Shown piece after piece: positions 31,884-40,665 of a stretch of 64,000 nucleotides of DNA. The notes under the pieces were generated by a model that was given only the letters and a program-made list of their open reading frames with translations, had not been told where the DNA came from and ran no database searches. Positions within the stretch are counted from its first letter, which is position 1; every line of letters starts with the position of its first letter. The position numbers were made by a program, and so were the translations under genes. Origin of the DNA: Scleromatobacter humisilvae (GTDB taxonomy: Bacteria > Pseudomonadota > Gammaproteobacteria > Burkholderiales > Burkholderiaceae_C); NCBI RefSeq assembly GCF_023231945.1, contig NZ_JAJLJH010000001.1:1364001-1428000 (forward strand), in the 5' to 3' direction.

Positions 31884-33458
31884 ATGGTCAACACCCAACT
31901 CTTTCAAACGCTCAAGGGCGCGCTGCTGCCCAACGCGAACGCGGTCAACGCCGAACAGGCGCCGGCTTACGCGTTCACGCCGCGCCACCGGCTCGCGCAA
32001 CTGGCCGCGACGGGTTGCCTGGGCCAGACTTTCTATGCGAATGCCGAGGCGCAACTCGACGCCGTGTTGACGCTGGCCAAGGAGCTCGACGCGGCCTTCG
32101 TCGCCAAGACTGCGCTGTACGCCCGCGAAGCGGGCTTCATGAAGGACATGCCCGCCCTGCTCGCGGCAACGCTGGCAGCGCGCGACGTGACCTTGCTGAC
32201 CCAGGTGTTCGGCCGCGTGATCGACAACGGCAAGATGCTCCGCAACTTCGTGCAGATCGTGCGCAGCGGTGCTGTGGGCCGCAAGTCCCTCGGCTCGCGT
32301 CCCAAGAAGCTGGTGCAGCAATGGCTGCTGACCGCGAGCGAGAAGCAACTGCTGAACGCCTCGGTGGGCAACACGCCGTCGCTGGCCGACGTGGTCAAGA
32401 TGGTTCACCCGAAGCCCGACGAGGCTTGGCGCGCCGCGTGGTTCGCGTGGTTGATCGGCAAGCCGGTCGATGAAGCGGCGCTGCCGCCCATCACCCAGGC
32501 CTTCGAACGCTTCAAGCGCGAGAGCGCCCAGGGCGCGGCGACCGAGGTGCCCGACGTTCCGTTCCAGATGCTGACCGCACTCGAACTGACGGCGACCCAG
32601 TGGGCCCAGATCGCTCGGACGGGCTCGTGGCAGATGGTGCGCCAGAACCTGAACACGTTCGCGCGCCATGGCGTCTTCGAGCTGCCGGGCATGACCGAGG
32701 CGATCGCGGCGAAGCTGCGTGACCCGCTGTCCGTGGCGAAGGCTAGTGTGATGCCGTACCAACTGATGTCGGCCTTCAAGGCGACGGGCGACGCCGTCCC
32801 GTCAACCGTTCGCGATGCCTTGCAGGACGCCATGGAACTGGCGATCGGCAATGTGCCGCGCTTCGAGGGTCGCGTCGTGGTGTGCCCCGATGTGTCGGGC
32901 TCGATGAGCTCGGCCGTGACGGGTCATCGCGGCTCGGCGACGTCGAGCGTGCGTTGCATCGATGTGGCAGCCCTGGTCGCCGCTTCGATCCTGCGCAAGA
33001 ACCCGGCGGCGCGCGTGTTGCCGTTCGAGCAGGCCGTGGTGCAGCTGTCGCTGAACGCTCGGGACTCCGTGATGACGAACGCGCAGGCACTGGCCAAGAT
33101 CGGAGGTGGTGGCACGAACTGCAGCGCGCCGCTGGCGTTGCTGAACAAGGAACGTGCGTCCGTGGATCTGGTGATCCTCGTCTCGGACAACGAGTCGTGG
33201 GTCGATGCGAACCGGCGCGGTGCGACGCAGACGGTGCGTGAGTGGGAGCTGCTGAAGGCACGCAACCCGCAAGCGCGGCTGGTCTGCATCGACATCCAGC
33301 CGGGCGCGACGACGCAGGCGGCAGAGCGTTCTGACATCCTGAATGTCGGCGGCTTCTCCGACGCGGTGTTCACGATGGTGGCCAGCTTTGCCGAGGGCAA
33401 GGCTGGCGCCGATCACTGGGTCGGCGAGATCGACAAGATCTCGCTGACCTCGCAGTAG
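31884..33458 (+). CDS. rsr: Ro60-like TROVE domain RNA-binding protein (Rsr)
   Basis: 524 residues from the ATG at 31884, preceded by GAGGAGA. Residues ~1-340 are the TROVE HEAT-repeat ring that binds misfolded RNA ends in its hole and Y RNA on its outer face (YAFTPRHRLAQLAATGCLGQ, FVAKTALYAREAGFMKDMPA). The C-terminal von Willebrand A domain has an intact MIDAS motif (VVCPDVSGSMSS, DxSxS), then GGGGTNCSAPL and LVSDNESW. It is the first gene after the sigma54 promoter and is followed directly by five Y-RNA-like elements, its expected RNA partners. Confidence 0.93.
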   Translation: MVNTQLFQTLKGALLPNANAVNAEQAPAYAFTPRHRLAQLAATGCLGQTFYANAEAQLDAVLTLAKELDAAFVAKTALYAREAGFMKDMPALLAATLAARDVTLLTQVFGRVIDNGKMLRNFVQIVRSGAVGRKSLGSRPKKLVQQWLLTASEKQLLNASVGNTPSLADVVKMVHPKPDEAWRAAWFAWLIGKPVDEAALPPITQAFERFKRESAQGAATEVPDVPFQMLTALELTATQWAQIARTGSWQMVRQNLNTFARHGVFELPGMTEAIAAKLRDPLSVAKASVMPYQLMSAFKATGDAVPSTVRDALQDAMELAIGNVPRFEGRVVVCPDVSGSMSSAVTGHRGSATSSVRCIDVAALVAASILRKNPAARVLPFEQAVVQLSLNARDSVMTNAQALAKIGGGGTNCSAPLALLNKERASVDLVILVSDNESWVDANRRGATQTVREWELLKARNPQARLVCIDIQPGATTQAAERSDILNVGGFSDAVFTMVASFAEGKAGADHWVGEIDKISLTSQ

Positions 33459-33471
33459 AAGGAGAGATGAA

Positions 33472-33584
33472 GGCGCCGCATGCGAATGCGCGCAGGAGTA
33501 CAGCGCACCTGGCCGTGCGGGCCCGCAAGCCCGCAGCCGCGCAAGCGGCAGGCCGCTCTTGCGAATCTGGTCGTGTGCGGCGCC
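33472..33584 (+). ncRNA. Y-RNA-like element 1 (14-bp terminal stem)
   Basis: GGCGCCGCATGCGA (33472-33485) pairs over 14 bp (two G.T pairs) with 33571-33584. The conserved block starting GCGAATGC and ending GTACA (33482-33502) sits at the inner end of the stem, where Ro contacts Y RNA. Inside are two stable hairpins (GCGGGC/GCCCGC; GCCGC-GCAA-GCGGC) but no T-loop. It begins 13 bases after the rsr stop. Confidence 0.6.
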
Positions 33585-33602
33585 CCTTTGAAGGAAGGCT
33601 GT

Positions 33603-33669
33603 CGCGTGGCGAATGCTGGTGGGATTACATCGACCTGTATCCATCTCACCGATCGTTTGTCGCCACGCG
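33603..33669 (+). ncRNA. Y-RNA-like element 2 (minimal, 67 nt)
   Basis: CGCGTGGCGA (33603-33612) and TCGCCACGCG (33660-33669) form a perfect 10-bp terminal stem. The conserved block (33609-33629) begins GCGAATGCTGG and ends TTACA. The 3' side reads CACCGATCGTTTG before the stem. There is no tRNA-like module, so this is the smallest copy: a Ro-binding stem with a short loop. Confidence 0.6.
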
Positions 33670-33696
33670 GGGGCTGTCGAGGAATTGAAGGTTTCA

Positions 33697-33790
33697 GCGC
33701 GAATGCTGGCAGGACTACATCGGTTGCCTGGGGTTCGAATCCCCGGCCGGGAAACCGGTAATGGCTACGTCTTGCCGTGCCTTGTCGCGC
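33697..33790 (+). ncRNA. Y-RNA-like element 3 with T-arm
   Basis: GCGCGA (33697-33702) pairs with TCGCGC (33785-33790). The conserved block spans 33699-33719. The interior holds a tRNA-type T-arm (GGGG-TTCGAAT-CCCC) followed by CCGG-GAAA-CCGG, an acceptor-like stem closed by a GAAA tetraloop. The D-arm and anticodon parts are nearly absent. Confidence 0.6.
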
Positions 33791-33799
33791 CCGTTGCTT

Positions 33800-33946
33800 G
33801 ATGTCTTGTTGCGAATGCTGGTGGAACTACAGACTCTTAATCTCGTGGTCGCAGGTTCGAACCCTGCCGGGTCCGTCCTTCGGGAGGAACCGTAGCTCAG
33901 TGGTAGAGCACGATGTTTCGCCAAAACCTTGTCGCAACGAGGCATC
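33800..33946 (+). ncRNA. yrlA: YrlA-type Y RNA with a circularly permuted tRNA-like domain (element 4)
   Basis: A 15-bp terminal stem (33800-33814 with 33932-33946, two G.T pairs) carries the conserved block 33811-33831. Then come, in order, a tRNA-Lys-like 3' half (CTCTTAATC, T-stem GCAGG/CCTGC with TTCGAAC, acceptor strand CGGGTCC), a TCC-TTCG-GGA cap (33876-33885), and a tRNA 5' half (acceptor strand GGAACCG, D-arm GCTC-AGTGGTA-GAGC). The acceptor strands pair with one mismatch. This is the tRNA-mimic layout known for bacterial YrlA RNAs: a tRNA opened at the anticodon and closed at the acceptor. Confidence 0.75.
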
Positions 33947-33955
33947 TCCTTTTTG

Positions 33956-34074
33956 GCGGTGAATGCAGGTGGAGTTACTGGTAGCGCGCACGGCTTTGGC
34001 CGTGAGGCCCGGGTTCGAATCCCGGCCCGGAAACGGGTGGCGCAGAAAAACACTTCACCGATCCTGGTCACCGC
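33956..34074 (+). ncRNA. Y-RNA-like element 5 with tRNA-Pro-like module
   Basis: GCGGTGA (33956-33962) pairs with TCACCGC (34068-34074). The conserved block is diverged (33959-33979, GTGAATGCAGG). The interior resembles tRNA-Pro: TGGTAGCGC, an anticodon-like hairpin CACGG/CCGTG with a 6-base loop, T-stem CCGGG/CCCGG with TTCGAAT, then an acceptor-like CCCG-GAAA-CGGG cap. It ends 23 bases before rtcB. Confidence 0.65.
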
Positions 34075-34097
34075 ATCTTTGTTGAAGAGAATGAACC

Positions 34098-35321
34098 ATG
34101 GAACAGAACTACAACATTGAAGACGTCGCCGGCGGCGTGTCGATCAAGATGTGGACGCGCGGCGTCCCCGTCGAGGACGAGGCACGCAAGCAGCTCGCGA
34201 ACGCTGCGCGCCTGCCCATCGTGTTCAAGCACATCGCTGCGATGCCCGACGTCCACTTGGGAATCGGTGCGACCGTCGGCTCGGTGATCCCGACGCTGAA
34301 GGCGATCATTCCGGCCGCGGTCGGTGTCGACATCGGCTGCGGGATGATGGCCGCCAAGACGACGCTGCGCGCGGAGGACCTGCCGGACAACCTGGGGCCG
34401 CTGCGTTCGGCCATCGAGCGCGCCGTGCCGCACGGCTCGGTGCCGCGCAATCGCGGCCGTGACACCGGCAGCTGGGAGAACCCGCCGGAGACCGTGGACC
34501 AGATCTGGGCCACGCTGGCCGACGAGTTCGACGCGCTGTGCGAGCTGCATCCGCGCCTGAAGAACACGAACAACCGCAAGCACCTGGGGACGCTGGGTAC
34601 GGGCAACCACTTCATCGAGGTCTGCCTCGACGAGGAAGGGGCCGTGTGGTTCATGCTGCACTCGGGTTCGCGCGGGGTCGGCAACGCCATCGGGACGCAC
34701 TTCATCGAACTCGCGAAGAAGGACGCCGAACGTCACGAACGCAACCTGCCCGACCAGGACCTGGCGTACTTCGAGGAGGGTGCCCAGTACTTCGGCGACT
34801 ACGTGCGCGCGGTGAGCTGGGCGCAGAAGTTCGCGCAACGCAACCGCGAAGTGATGATGACCAACCTGATCGCGACCGTTCGCAAGGTGATCACCAAGCC
34901 GTTCGAGTCGCACGTCGAGGCCGTCAACTGCCACCACAACTACGTGCAGCAGGAACGCCACTTCGGCGCGGACGTGTTCGTCACCCGCAAGGGCGCGGTG
35001 AGCGCGGCCAAGGGGCAGATGGGCATCATCCCGGGCAGCATGGGCGCGCGCAGCTACATCGTGCGTGGCCTCGGCAACCCGGAGAGCTTCGACAGCTGCA
35101 GCCACGGCGCGGGTCGCGTGATGAGTCGCACCAAGGCGAAGAAGCTGTTCACGGTGGATGACCAGATCAAGGCGACGGAGGGCGTCGAATGCCGCAAGGA
35201 CAAGGACGTGATCGACGAGATCCCGATGGCCTACAAGGACATCGACGCCGTGATGGCGGCACAGCGTGACCTGGTCGAAGTGGTCCACACGCTGAAGCAG
35301 GTGGTTTGCGTCAAGGGTTGA
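34098..35321 (+). CDS. rtcB: RtcB RNA ligase (3'-phosphate/2',3'-cyclic phosphate to 5'-OH)
   Basis: 407 residues, the usual length of the bacterial short form. It joins RNA ends left by anticodon nucleases and RNase-type cleavage using GTP and Mn2+. Metal and active-site residues are in place: Asp/Cys in AAVGVDIGCGMMAAK (Cys81), GTLGTGNHFIE (His171), EAVNCHHNYV (His279/280), and the guanylated His in DSCSHGAGRVMSRTKAKK (His336). It begins 23 bases after the last Y RNA and shares the sigma54-dependent transcript. Confidence 0.95.
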   Translation: MEQNYNIEDVAGGVSIKMWTRGVPVEDEARKQLANAARLPIVFKHIAAMPDVHLGIGATVGSVIPTLKAIIPAAVGVDIGCGMMAAKTTLRAEDLPDNLGPLRSAIERAVPHGSVPRNRGRDTGSWENPPETVDQIWATLADEFDALCELHPRLKNTNNRKHLGTLGTGNHFIEVCLDEEGAVWFMLHSGSRGVGNAIGTHFIELAKKDAERHERNLPDQDLAYFEEGAQYFGDYVRAVSWAQKFAQRNREVMMTNLIATVRKVITKPFESHVEAVNCHHNYVQQERHFGADVFVTRKGAVSAAKGQMGIIPGSMGARSYIVRGLGNPESFDSCSHGAGRVMSRTKAKKLFTVDDQIKATEGVECRKDKDVIDEIPMAYKDIDAVMAAQRDLVEVVHTLKQVVCVKG

Positions 35322-35367
35322 GGGCCGTTGCCCTCTTCCCTCCAGAATGAAGAAAAGGAGAGAGGGC

Positions 35368-36192
35368 ATGAACGACAACAAGACTGTGCGCAGCGCGCAC
35401 CCCGTCTCGGACGAGATGCGCACGAGCGTTCTCGAGAGCCTGGCCGAGCTGGAGCGGCGCCACGAGGTGAGCGTGCTGTTCGCCTGCGAGTCGGGCAGCC
35501 GCGGCTGGGGCTTCGCCTCGCCGGACAGCGACTACGACGTGCGCTTCGTCTACGTCCACAAGCTGCCGTGGTACCTGACGGTGGAGCCCGGCCGCGACGT
35601 AATCGAGCAGCCGATCAGCGGCGAGCTTGACGTGAGCGGCTGGGATCTGCGCAAGGCGCTGCAACTGCTGCGCGACTCGAATCCGACGCTGCTCGAGTGG
35701 CTGCGCTCGCCCATCGTCTATCGCCAGGACGCGACGTGGACGGCGCGGCTGCGCGAGCTCGCCGAGCAAGGCTTCTCGGCGGTGCGGGGCTACCACCACT
35801 ACGTCTCGATGGCGAAGAAGAACCTGCGCGAGCATCTGTACGGCGAGGTCGTGCGCTACAAGAAGTACCTTTACGTACTGCGGCCGCTGCTGGCCGCGCG
35901 CTGGATCCGCGAGGGCCGCGGCGTGCCGCCGATGCGCTTCGCCGACCTGGTGGGGGCGACCACGCTGGACGCCGCGCTGGTCGACGAGATCGACGCGCTG
36001 CTCGAGGTCAAGATGCGCGCCGGCGAATCCGCGACCAGTCCACGCTGGATGGGGATCCACGACTTCATCGAGCGCGAGCTGGCCGTCGCGCAGGCACATT
36101 CGTTCGCGAAGCAACCCAAGGCGGACACGGCGTCGCTCGACGCCTGCCTGCATGATGCCGTGCTGCACTTCGATGCACGGCAGGACAACTAG
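35368..36192 (+). CDS. rlaP: RlaP, RNA-repair-associated nucleotidyltransferase
   Basis: 274 residues from ATG 35368. An ATG at 35347 overlaps the AAGGAGAGAGG ribosome site and is not used. The polymerase-beta-type motif ESGSRGWGFASPDSDYDVRF (GS-x-DxD) gives the two metal-binding aspartates. The C-terminal half is helical (GYHHYVSMAKKNLREHLYGE). It fits the RlaP family (PF10127), found beside RtcA/RtcB in many bacteria, whose reaction is not established. It lies between rtcB (46 bases) and rtcA (16 bases). Confidence 0.88.
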   Translation: MNDNKTVRSAHPVSDEMRTSVLESLAELERRHEVSVLFACESGSRGWGFASPDSDYDVRFVYVHKLPWYLTVEPGRDVIEQPISGELDVSGWDLRKALQLLRDSNPTLLEWLRSPIVYRQDATWTARLRELAEQGFSAVRGYHHYVSMAKKNLREHLYGEVVRYKKYLYVLRPLLAARWIREGRGVPPMRFADLVGATTLDAALVDEIDALLEVKMRAGESATSPRWMGIHDFIERELAVAQAHSFAKQPKADTASLDACLHDAVLHFDARQDN

Positions 36193-36208
36193 AACAACGA
36201 GGAATTCC

Positions 36209-37246
36209 ATGATCGAGATCGACGGTTCCGTCGGCGAGGGCGGCGGCCAGATCCTGCGCACGTCGCTGGCGCTGTCCATGTGCACGGGCCAGGCGTTCAC
36301 GCTCGCGCGCATCCGCGCAAGGCGCGCGAAGCCGGGCCTGATGCGGCAACACCTGAGCTGTGTCCAGGCCGCGGCTGCAATCTGCGGCGCGGCGGTGGAA
36401 GGCGCCGAGCTGGGCTCGGGCACGCTCGTGTTCGAGCCGGGCCCGGTGAAGGCCGGCGACTACGCGTTCAGCGTCGGCACGGCGGGCAGCTGCACGCTGG
36501 TGCTGCAGACGATCTGGCCCGCGCTGATGCTGGCGGACGCGCCGTCGCGCCTGCGGCTCTCGGGCGGAACTCACAACCCCATGGCGCCGCCGTTCCACTT
36601 CCTGGAGCGCTCCTACGCGCCGCTGCTGCGTCGCCTGGGCGCGACGTCCGAGCTGTCGCTGCGCCGCTTGGGTTTCTATCCGGCCGGGGGTGGTGAGATC
36701 CACGTGACGCTGCACCCCGCTGGCGACGCGCTACAAGCCTTCGACCTGCTCGAACGCGGTGAGCCGGTCGAGACTTACGCGGAGTGCCTGGCGCCCGCGC
36801 TTCCCAGCGCCGTGGCGCGTCGCGAGCTCGATGCGCTGGCGCGCGCGCTCGCCTTGTCGCCGGAGCAGCTGCGCATCCCCGTCGTTCGCCAGAACGAAGG
36901 TCCCGGCAACGCGCTGATGGCCACGCTGGCGCATGCGCAGGTGTGCGAGCTGTTCACGCGGTTCGGCGAGAAGGGCGTCAGTTCCGAACAGGTCGCGCAG
37001 TCGCTGGTCGCCGACGTACGGGCCTATGCGGCTTCCACCGCCGCCCTGGGTCCGCATCTGGCTGACCAGTGGGCGCTGCCGCTTGCGCTGGCCGTGTGGC
37101 GGCGCGGCAGCTCGGCGGCGTACACCTGCACGGAGCTGACCGACCATGCGACGACGAACTTCGATGTGATCCGGCGTTTTCTGCCGGTATCGTTCGAGAC
37201 ACAGGCAATCGACAAGGGCTGGAGGGTGTCGGTGGACGCACGCTGA
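36209..37246 (+). CDS. rtcA: RtcA RNA 3'-terminal phosphate cyclase
   Basis: 345 residues from the ATG at 36209. It converts RNA 3'-phosphates to 2',3'-cyclic phosphates with ATP. The family start MIEIDGSVGEGGGQILRTSL is intact, as are RRAKPGLMRQHLSCVQAAA, GGTHNPMAPPFHFLE, GFYPAGGGEI and the catalytic His in TELTDHATTNFDVIRRFLPV. It follows rlaP by 16 bases and completes the repair operon with RtcB. Confidence 0.93.
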   Translation: MIEIDGSVGEGGGQILRTSLALSMCTGQAFTLARIRARRAKPGLMRQHLSCVQAAAAICGAAVEGAELGSGTLVFEPGPVKAGDYAFSVGTAGSCTLVLQTIWPALMLADAPSRLRLSGGTHNPMAPPFHFLERSYAPLLRRLGATSELSLRRLGFYPAGGGEIHVTLHPAGDALQAFDLLERGEPVETYAECLAPALPSAVARRELDALARALALSPEQLRIPVVRQNEGPGNALMATLAHAQVCELFTRFGEKGVSSEQVAQSLVADVRAYAASTAALGPHLADQWALPLALAVWRRGSSAAYTCTELTDHATTNFDVIRRFLPVSFETQAIDKGWRVSVDAR

Positions 37247-37272
37247 GTAGTGCGTGTCCACGGTCACGGAAC

Positions 37273-37575
37273 ATGACCGATGCAAACAATGGCGGTGCCG
37301 AGCATCTGACCTCGGAGGACGTGGCGGGCCGAGGCGAAGCCCAGCTGCTGGCTCGAACCGACGTCCGACGCGCGCTGGCAGTCGCCCGCGCCATCCGACA
37401 CCCGTGGTATCGCTGCCAGGCGCTCGCGAGCGTGGCCGATGCGATGTCCGCGCCCGCTTCTCGCGACGCTGCGCTGACCGAAGCGGTCGAGGCTGCATTC
37501 CAGCAGCTTGAGCCGAATCGGGTGGCATGCGCCGCGAGCTGGCCGCTGCGCGTGATGGTTCGACAGCCGCGATGA
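37273..37575 (+). CDS. Short hypothetical protein downstream of rtcA, possibly truncated
   Basis: 100 residues. ATG 37273 lies 26 bases after the rtcA stop. The segment RTDVRRALAVARAIRHPWYR and CQALASVADAM reads like a HEAT/TPR-type helical repeat. The protein stops abruptly after AASWPLRVMVRQPR, where a longer repeat protein might continue. It could be a tail member of the repair operon or a truncated relic. I do not recognise a named family. Confidence 0.45.
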   Translation: MTDANNGGAEHLTSEDVAGRGEAQLLARTDVRRALAVARAIRHPWYRCQALASVADAMSAPASRDAALTEAVEAAFQQLEPNRVACAASWPLRVMVRQPR

Positions 37576-37598
37576 CCTCGCCGTCAACCACCCCACTC

Positions 37599-37626
37599 TT
37601 GAATCGTCATCTCCGGTCCCTATAAT
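37599..37626 (+). promoter_or_regulatory. Sigma70 promoter of groESL
   Basis: TTGAAT (37599-37604), a 16-base spacer and a perfect TATAAT (37621-37626). Its start point falls inside the CIRCE element immediately downstream, so HrcA binding would block it. Confidence 0.75.
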
Positions 37627-37630
37627 GCTT

Positions 37631-37659
37631 GCTAGCACTCAACAGCCGCGAGTGCTAGC
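37631..37659. promoter_or_regulatory. CIRCE element (HrcA operator)
   Basis: GCTAGCACTC (37631-37640), 9 bases, GAGTGCTAGC (37650-37659) is the CIRCE palindrome bound by HrcA. A weaker half-copy (GGCACTC...GAGT) lies near 37706-37722. Heat control of groESL by HrcA is therefore expected. Confidence 0.9.
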
Positions 37660-37766
37660 GATGGTGGCGTGGGCCGCCGGAGCACTTGCCCGAACTATGC
37701 GAGCTGGCACTCACTCTTGAGTAGACCCGCCGCAAGTCTTACTGCGAATGCATTGAAGGAGATGAA

Positions 37767-38057
37767 ATGAAGCTTCGTCCGTTGCACGACCGTGTTGTCG
37801 TCAAGCGCCTGGAACAAGAAACCAAGACCGCCTCTGGCATCGTCATCCCCGACGCGGCCGCCGAGAAGCCGGATCAGGGCGAAGTCCTGGCCGTGGGCCC
37901 GGGCAAGCGCAATGACAAGGGCGACTTCGTCGTCCTGAACGTCAAGGTCGGCGATCGCGTGCTGTTCGGCAAGTACAGCGGCCAGACCGTCAAGGTCGAC
38001 GGCGACGAACTGCTCGTGATGCGCGAAGAAGACCTCTTCGCGGTCGTCGAGAAGTAA
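37767..38057 (+). CDS. groES: Co-chaperonin GroES
   Basis: 96 residues; AAGGAGATGAA precedes the [23 protein letters not shown] and the mobile loop [20 protein letters not shown], which docks onto GroEL, are textbook. It closes the GroEL cage during folding of cytosolic proteins. It is first in a CIRCE-controlled operon with groEL 132 bases downstream. Confidence 0.97.
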   Translation: MKLRPLHDRVVVKRLEQETKTASGIVIPDAAAEKPDQGEVLAVGPGKRNDKGDFVVLNVKVGDRVLFGKYSGQTVKVDGDELLVMREEDLFAVVEK

Positions 38058-38093
38058 GCACACCGCGCGAGGCGTTGCGCTTCGCGCTCCAGG

Positions 38094-38115
38094 CTGGCCG
38101 GCCCGAGCCGGCCAG
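38094..38115 (+). other. mRNA hairpin between groES and groEL
   Basis: CTGGCCGGC (38094-38102) pairs perfectly with GCCGGCCAG (38107-38115) around CCGA. With no T-run it is not a clean terminator. It may set the relative stability or amount of the two messages. Confidence 0.5.
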
Positions 38116-38171
38116 GCGGCAGATGCCCCCGGCTGCGCTGATGCAGCCGTCCTGAACACCCCCAACACTGA

Positions 38172-39836
<1,665 letters not shown>

Positions 39837-39896
39837 TGTCCGCGCCCGGGGCGCCGCGAGGCGGCCCGGGGCCGTGTCCTCGCGACATGCAAGAAG

Positions 39897-39921
39897 GGAC
39901 TGCCTCGGCAGTCCTTTTTTT
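39897..39921 (+). terminator. Intrinsic terminator of groESL
   Basis: GGACTGCC (39897-39904) pairs with GGCAGTCC (39907-39914) around TC, followed by seven T residues. Confidence 0.9.
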
Positions 39922-39982
39922 CATGGCACTGACCCGTCCTGCCCAGCGTTGACACCTTTTCTTGCGAGGAAAGGAAAACGTG

Positions 39983-40183
39983 ATGGATACAGGGTCCAAG
40001 CGAACACGGCGCGACTACGCGCTCGCCTTCAGGTTGGCAGTGGTCGAGCAGGTCGAAAAAGGCGAGCTGACCTACAAGCAAGCGCGGATGCGCTACGGGA
40101 TACAGGGAAGCTCGACGGTTTTGAGCATCACCTACGCACCGCGCGCCGAGCTGGGCGTGGCGTTGTTCATCGGACGGCCGTAG
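39983..40183 (+). pseudogene. Fragment of an IS3-family transposase OrfA
   Basis: MDTGSKRTRRDYALAFRLAV, VEQVEKGELTYKQARMRYGI and QGSSTVL match the helix-turn-helix start of IS3-type OrfA. After STVL, where such proteins continue VWLRKHG, the frame reads unrelated residues to a stop at 40183. No OrfB, inverted ends or target repeats are visible, so only the first ~40 codons of the element survive downstream of groEL. Confidence 0.6.
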
Positions 40184-40189
40184 CGGCCG

Positions 40190-40663
40190 TCACGCGCCCG
40201 TGTAGGGGCCCTTGACCTCGCCCCAGCCCCACCTGGGCATGGGCGCGTGTTCGTCGACGCTCGCGCCAGGCTGCGAGTTGATGACGGCGAGCCGCGAGCC
40301 CCATTCGAGATAGCCCACCAGCGCGGAGCGGAACTCCGGGTCGTCCGGCATCGCGAGTTCGTCGGCCGTCGCGAGCAGCAGCTCGACCCAGCGCCGGCGC
40401 TTGTCCTGCGTCAGGTGGCGCTCCAGGTGCTGGCGGATCATGTGCGGATGGCCGCCGTGCTCCGCCGAATACGTGGCCGGGCCGCCCAGCACTTCGCCCA
40501 GGAAAGCCGCGACGTGCGCCGGATGGTCGGCCCCCATGTGCGCGAACACCGGCGCGAGCAGCGCGTCCTGCGCGACGTGCTCGTAGAAGCGCGTGGTGAG
40601 GCGCTTCAACGCCTCGATGCCGCCGAGCCAGGCGTAGAGCGTGGGAACCGGCGGCGGCGTCAT
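40190..40663 (-). CDS. Group 2 truncated haemoglobin
   Basis: 157 residues from ATG 40663. TLYAWLGGIEALKRLTTRFY, HVAAFLGEVLGGPATYSAEH and GGHPHMIRQHL (proximal His in HMIRQHL) give the TrHbO pattern. These proteins bind O2, NO or peroxides in the cytoplasm. A C-terminal tail (PMPRWGWGEVKGPYTG) is typical of the proteobacterial form. Its start is 2 bases from the end of engB on the same strand, so the two are probably co-transcribed. Confidence 0.85.
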   Translation of the reverse strand: MTPPPVPTLYAWLGGIEALKRLTTRFYEHVAQDALLAPVFAHMGADHPAHVAAFLGEVLGGPATYSAEHGGHPHMIRQHLERHLTQDKRRRWVELLLATADELAMPDDPEFRSALVGYLEWGSRLAVINSQPGASVDEHAPMPRWGWGEVKGPYTGA

Positions 40664-40665
40664 GC

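Noticed and set aside
33482..33979. Repeated ~21-base block as a CRISPR array
   Set aside because: Copies differ at several positions, spacing is irregular (127, 90, 112, 148 bases), and each sits in its own stem-loop. No cas genes are present. The CARF domain of RtcR explains the only CRISPR-like protein feature.
37700..37722. Second CIRCE element
   Set aside because: Only one half-site matches well (GGCACTC); the other arm is degraded to GAGTAGA, so it is not called a separate operator.
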